A DNA stretch of 64,000 nucleotides, taken from positions 1 to 64,000 of the forward strand of contig NZ_NFIP01000007.1 in NCBI RefSeq assembly GCF_002161805.1, given 5' to 3'. The notes beneath the pieces are model-generated. The model saw only the letters and a list, made by a program, of their open reading frames with translations. It had not been told where the DNA came from and did not search any database. The DNA comes from Collinsella sp. An307 (GTDB lineage: Bacteria > Actinomycetota > Coriobacteriia > Coriobacteriales > Coriobacteriaceae). Numbering within the stretch: the first letter of the stretch is position 1; each line of letters begins with the position of its first letter. Position numbers and translations under genes: made by a program. Below are positions 61,660 to 64,000 of the stretch, piece by piece.

Positions 61660-62103
61660 ATGCGCTGTCCAAAATGTGGAGCAGACGATACACGAGTTAT
61701 CGATTCCCGTATGCAGGAGACCTCCAACGCCATCAAGCGCAGGCGCGAGTGCCGCTCTTGCGGGTACCGTTTCGCAACGTTCGAGCGGTGCGAGGACCCC
61801 ATTGAGGTCATAAAGAGCGATGGTACCACGCAGCCCTTCGATAGGAATAAGCTGCTGGTCGGTCTCATGCGCGCCACGTCTAAGCGCGATATCGATCTTG
61901 CCACGCTGAACAACCTGATCGACGGGATCGAACAGGAGCTTCGCACCAAGCCCTTTAAATCCATCACCTCTCATGACATCGGTGATATGGTTCTGAAGCG
62001 GCTCGAGGCGCTCGATAAGGTGGCCTACATTCGCTTCGCCTCGGTGTACCGCGACTTCAAGGATATCGATGAGTTCGTCGACGAGCTCGCTAAGCTGAGG
62101 TGA
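61660..62103 (+). CDS. nrdR: Transcriptional repressor NrdR
   Basis: 147 residues: a zinc ribbon (CPKCG ... CRSCG) and an ATP-cone domain (residues about 46-136). It senses ATP/dATP and represses ribonucleotide reductase genes. ATG 61660 with GAGGAG upstream gives the invariant MRCPKCG start. dut follows by 4 bases, so nucleotide-pool genes are grouped. Confidence 0.96.
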   Translation: MRCPKCGADDTRVIDSRMQETSNAIKRRRECRSCGYRFATFERCEDPIEVIKSDGTTQPFDRNKLLVGLMRATSKRDIDLATLNNLIDGIEQELRTKPFKSITSHDIGDMVLKRLEALDKVAYIRFASVYRDFKDIDEFVDELAKLR

Positions 62104-62107
62104 TTTC

Positions 62108-62551
62108 GTGCCTACGATCGATGTTGCAATCAAGCGCTTGGACCCGAGCGTCGAGGTGCCTACGTATGCCTATACGGGGGATGCCGGTCTCGATCTTCGT
62201 GCCAACGAATCGTGCGTGATTGAACCGCTGGGTCGTCGGCTGGTTCCTACCGGGCTTGCCATCGCTATTCCCGACGGGTATGCCGGCTTCGTGCAGCCGC
62301 GTAGCGGCATGGCTCTCAAGAGGGGCCTGTCCATTGCTAACACGCCCGGCCTCATCGACGCCCATTATCGCGGCGAGCTTAAGATCATCGTCGTAAACCT
62401 TGATTCCGAGAATCCGATAGAGATCGAGCGCGGCGAGCGCATCGCCCAGCTCGTGATCCAGGAGGTCCCCGTCGTCAACCTCGTAGAGGTCGACGAACTC
62501 GACGAGACCGATCGCGGTACGGGGGGATTTGGCTCCAGCGGTGCCCAGTAG
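62108..62551 (+). CDS. dut: dUTP diphosphatase
   Basis: 147-residue trimeric dUTPase hydrolysing dUTP to dUMP. The five conserved motifs are visible, including DAGLDLRA, PRSGMA, NTPGLIDAHYRGELK, RGERIAQLV and the C-terminal RGTGGFGSSG arm. GTG 62108 start. Confidence 0.96.
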   Translation: MPTIDVAIKRLDPSVEVPTYAYTGDAGLDLRANESCVIEPLGRRLVPTGLAIAIPDGYAGFVQPRSGMALKRGLSIANTPGLIDAHYRGELKIIVVNLDSENPIEIERGERIAQLVIQEVPVVNLVEVDELDETDRGTGGFGSSGAQ

Positions 62552-62600
62552 GGCATCCGAGCATATAAGGGAAGAACACATCGAAGGAAAAGGGGAGTAG

Positions 62601-63914
62601 ATGGATACGTTCTTCAAGCTATCCGAGCGCGGCTCGAACTCTGCTACGGAGGTGCGCGCCGGTCTTACCACGTTTCTGGCCATGGCGTACATCATCGTGG
62701 TGAACCCGAGCATTCTTTCCGCGGCGGGCATTCCCACGACCGCGGCCGTTACGGCCACCTGCATCGGTGCTGCCATCATGACCATCGCCATGGGCGTGTT
62801 CTCCAACCGTCCGCTGGCCTGCGCCTCGGGCATGGGCATCAACTCGATTGTTGCCTATACCCTTTGCGGCTCGATGGGCTACGGCTGGCAGACCGCCATG
62901 GCCGTCATCATGATCGAGGGCATCGCGATTCTCGTGCTCGTTCTCTGCGGCCTGCGTGAGGCCATCATGGACGCCATTCCGGTTTCGCTCCGTCATGGCA
63001 TCTCCATCGGTCTTGGCCTGTTCATCGCTATGATCGGCCTCAAGGACGCCGGCATCATCGTTGCGAACGAGTCCACCATGGTCGCCCTTGGTGACGTGCA
63101 GTCCGGCGCCTTCATCGTCGGTGTCGCCTCCATCGTCCTTTCGGTCGTGCTGTACTCGATGAACGTAAAGGGTGCGCTTCTCTGGGGCATCATCGTCGCT
63201 GCTATCATCGGTATCCCGCTGGGCGTCACGCCGATTCCGACCGCTGTTGTCGCTCCGCTTGACTTCAGCACCTTCGGTGCCCCCATGCAGGCGAGCGCTT
63301 CCGGCGCCATGGGGCTTATCGAGGCTATCACCACGCCCACGCTTCTGCTCTTCGCCTTCTCGCTCATGATGAGCGACTTCTTCGACACCATGGGCACTGC
63401 CATGGCCGTTGCTAAGCAGGGCGAGTTCCTGACTGACGACGGCAAGGTTGAGGACATCCGTCCGATCCTTATCGTCGACTCCGTTGCTGCTGCAGCGGGT
63501 GGCTTCTTCGGCGCTTCGTCCATCACCACCTTCGTCGAGTCCTCCTCGGGTGCCGCTGACGGCGGTCGCTCGGGCCTCACCTCGATCGTCACGGGCGTCT
63601 TTTTCCTGCTCGCTGCGTTCCTTTCGCCGGTCATCAGCTGCATTCCCTCCGCTGCCACCTGCGGCGCGCTGGTCTTCGTCGGCTTCCTGATGATGAGCGA
63701 CGTCGTCGACATCGACTGGTCCGACATCCTCGAGGGCTTCCCGACGTTCATGATCATCGCGGGTATCCCGTTCACCTACTCGATCTCCAACGGTATCGGT
63801 CTCGGCTTCATCACCTACGTCATCGTTGCCATCGTTACCGGTAAGGTGAAGCAGATCCGTCCGCTCATGTGGGTCGCCGCTGCGGCGTTCCTGCTCTACT
63901 TCCTGCTTCTCTAA
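62601..63914 (+). CDS. NCS2 family purine permease (AzgA/PbuG-like)
   Basis: 437 residues with about 12-14 membrane helices. It shows the AzgA-type opening RAGLTTFLAMAYIIVVNP and SDFFDTMGT in the substrate region. It probably imports adenine, guanine or hypoxanthine by proton symport. No purine riboswitch is seen in the 49 bases before it; AAAAGGGGA is its ribosome site. Confidence 0.93.
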   Translation: MDTFFKLSERGSNSATEVRAGLTTFLAMAYIIVVNPSILSAAGIPTTAAVTATCIGAAIMTIAMGVFSNRPLACASGMGINSIVAYTLCGSMGYGWQTAMAVIMIEGIAILVLVLCGLREAIMDAIPVSLRHGISIGLGLFIAMIGLKDAGIIVANESTMVALGDVQSGAFIVGVASIVLSVVLYSMNVKGALLWGIIVAAIIGIPLGVTPIPTAVVAPLDFSTFGAPMQASASGAMGLIEAITTPTLLLFAFSLMMSDFFDTMGTAMAVAKQGEFLTDDGKVEDIRPILIVDSVAAAAGGFFGASSITTFVESSSGAADGGRSGLTSIVTGVFFLLAAFLSPVISCIPSAATCGALVFVGFLMMSDVVDIDWSDILEGFPTFMIIAGIPFTYSISNGIGLGFITYVIVAIVTGKVKQIRPLMWVAAAAFLLYFLLL

Positions 63915-63943
63915 TACGTTCTGCGTCCTCTGAGCAACCAGGA

Positions 63944-63990
63944 AACGAATAACGGACCGATCGCCATGTGCGGTCGGCCCGTTTCGTTAT
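63944..63990 (+). terminator. Terminator after the purine permease
   Basis: AACGG-A-CCGA-T-CGC and GCG-G-TCGG-C-CCGTT around loop CATGT, extended by AACGAA/TTCGTT and followed by ATTT. The stem has mismatches but is long. Confidence 0.75.
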
Positions 63991-64000
63991 TTGGGTACAT

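Overview
The window is about 62% GC chromosomal DNA from a Coriobacteriia actinobacterium, most likely a Collinsella-like gut species. This rests on the actinobacterial integration host factor (mIHF) next to gmk and rpoZ, LexA boxes of the GAAC-N4-GTTC type, the coexistence of RNase J and RNase Y, and gene orders shared with Firmicutes (phoH-ybeY-dgkA-era-recO and pgsA-cinA-recA-recX-rny-spoVS-miaB-miaA-hflX). Genus level is inference. Many genes start with GTG, and genes commonly overlap by 1-20 bases in operons on the + strand.

Region by region. 1-5.6 kb: a gene tail, a DUF523/TudS-like protein, a transcriptional T-box leader, then ileS-lspA-rluA-family. 5.7-10 kb: cell-surface polysaccharide genes (a processive GT2, a TagG/TagH-like ABC exporter and a second GT2), with a tRNA-Asn on the other strand. 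10.2-15.6 kb: pyrimidine operon pyrR-pyrB-pyrC-pyrK-pyrD-pyrF behind a PyrR-type attenuator; carAB and pyrE are not here. 15.7-18.2 kb: mihF-gmk-rpoZ-thiI. 18.4-25.8 kb: competence genes comEA-comEC, then holA, rpsT, lepA and dus. 25.8-34.6 kb: hemW, two tandem DnaJ paralogues (the first with a hydrophobic, probably membrane-spanning, C-terminus), mtaB, phoH, ybeY, dgkA, era and recO. 34.8-52.4 kb: rnj, ftsK, a RodZ-like gene, yajQ, rimO, pgsA, cinA, recA, recX, rny, a MutL-like GHKL ATPase in the place B. subtilis has ymdB, spoVS, miaB, miaA and hflX. 52.4-54.4 kb: a DUF1624 membrane acyltransferase, then lexA divergent from an SOS-controlled LysM protein (YneA-like), with three LexA-box-like sites between them.

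54.5-61.3 kb is the accessory region and is full of broken genes. It holds three separate DUF4143 ATPase remnants, a 5'-truncated ACT-domain gene and a decayed prophage. The prophage consists of a terminase large subunit with an in-frame amber codon, a portal gene cut off after about 153 codons and joined to the cell-wall-binding end of an endolysin, and an intact reverse-strand cargo gene with its own promoter. A LytTR/DUF3021 regulatory pair and a small unknown gene follow. 61.6-64 kb returns to housekeeping: nrdR, dut and an NCS2 purine permease with a terminator.

The clearest functional circuit is the SOS response: a LexA box inside the recA promoter, and LexA boxes inside the promoter of the YneA-like division inhibitor and between it and lexA. 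ComEA, ComEC, a CinA-domain protein and RecA together suggest natural transformation is possible. The best candidates for undescribed biology are the reverse-strand prophage cargo gene (57912-58634), the membrane DnaJ, and the GHKL ATPase between rny and spoVS.
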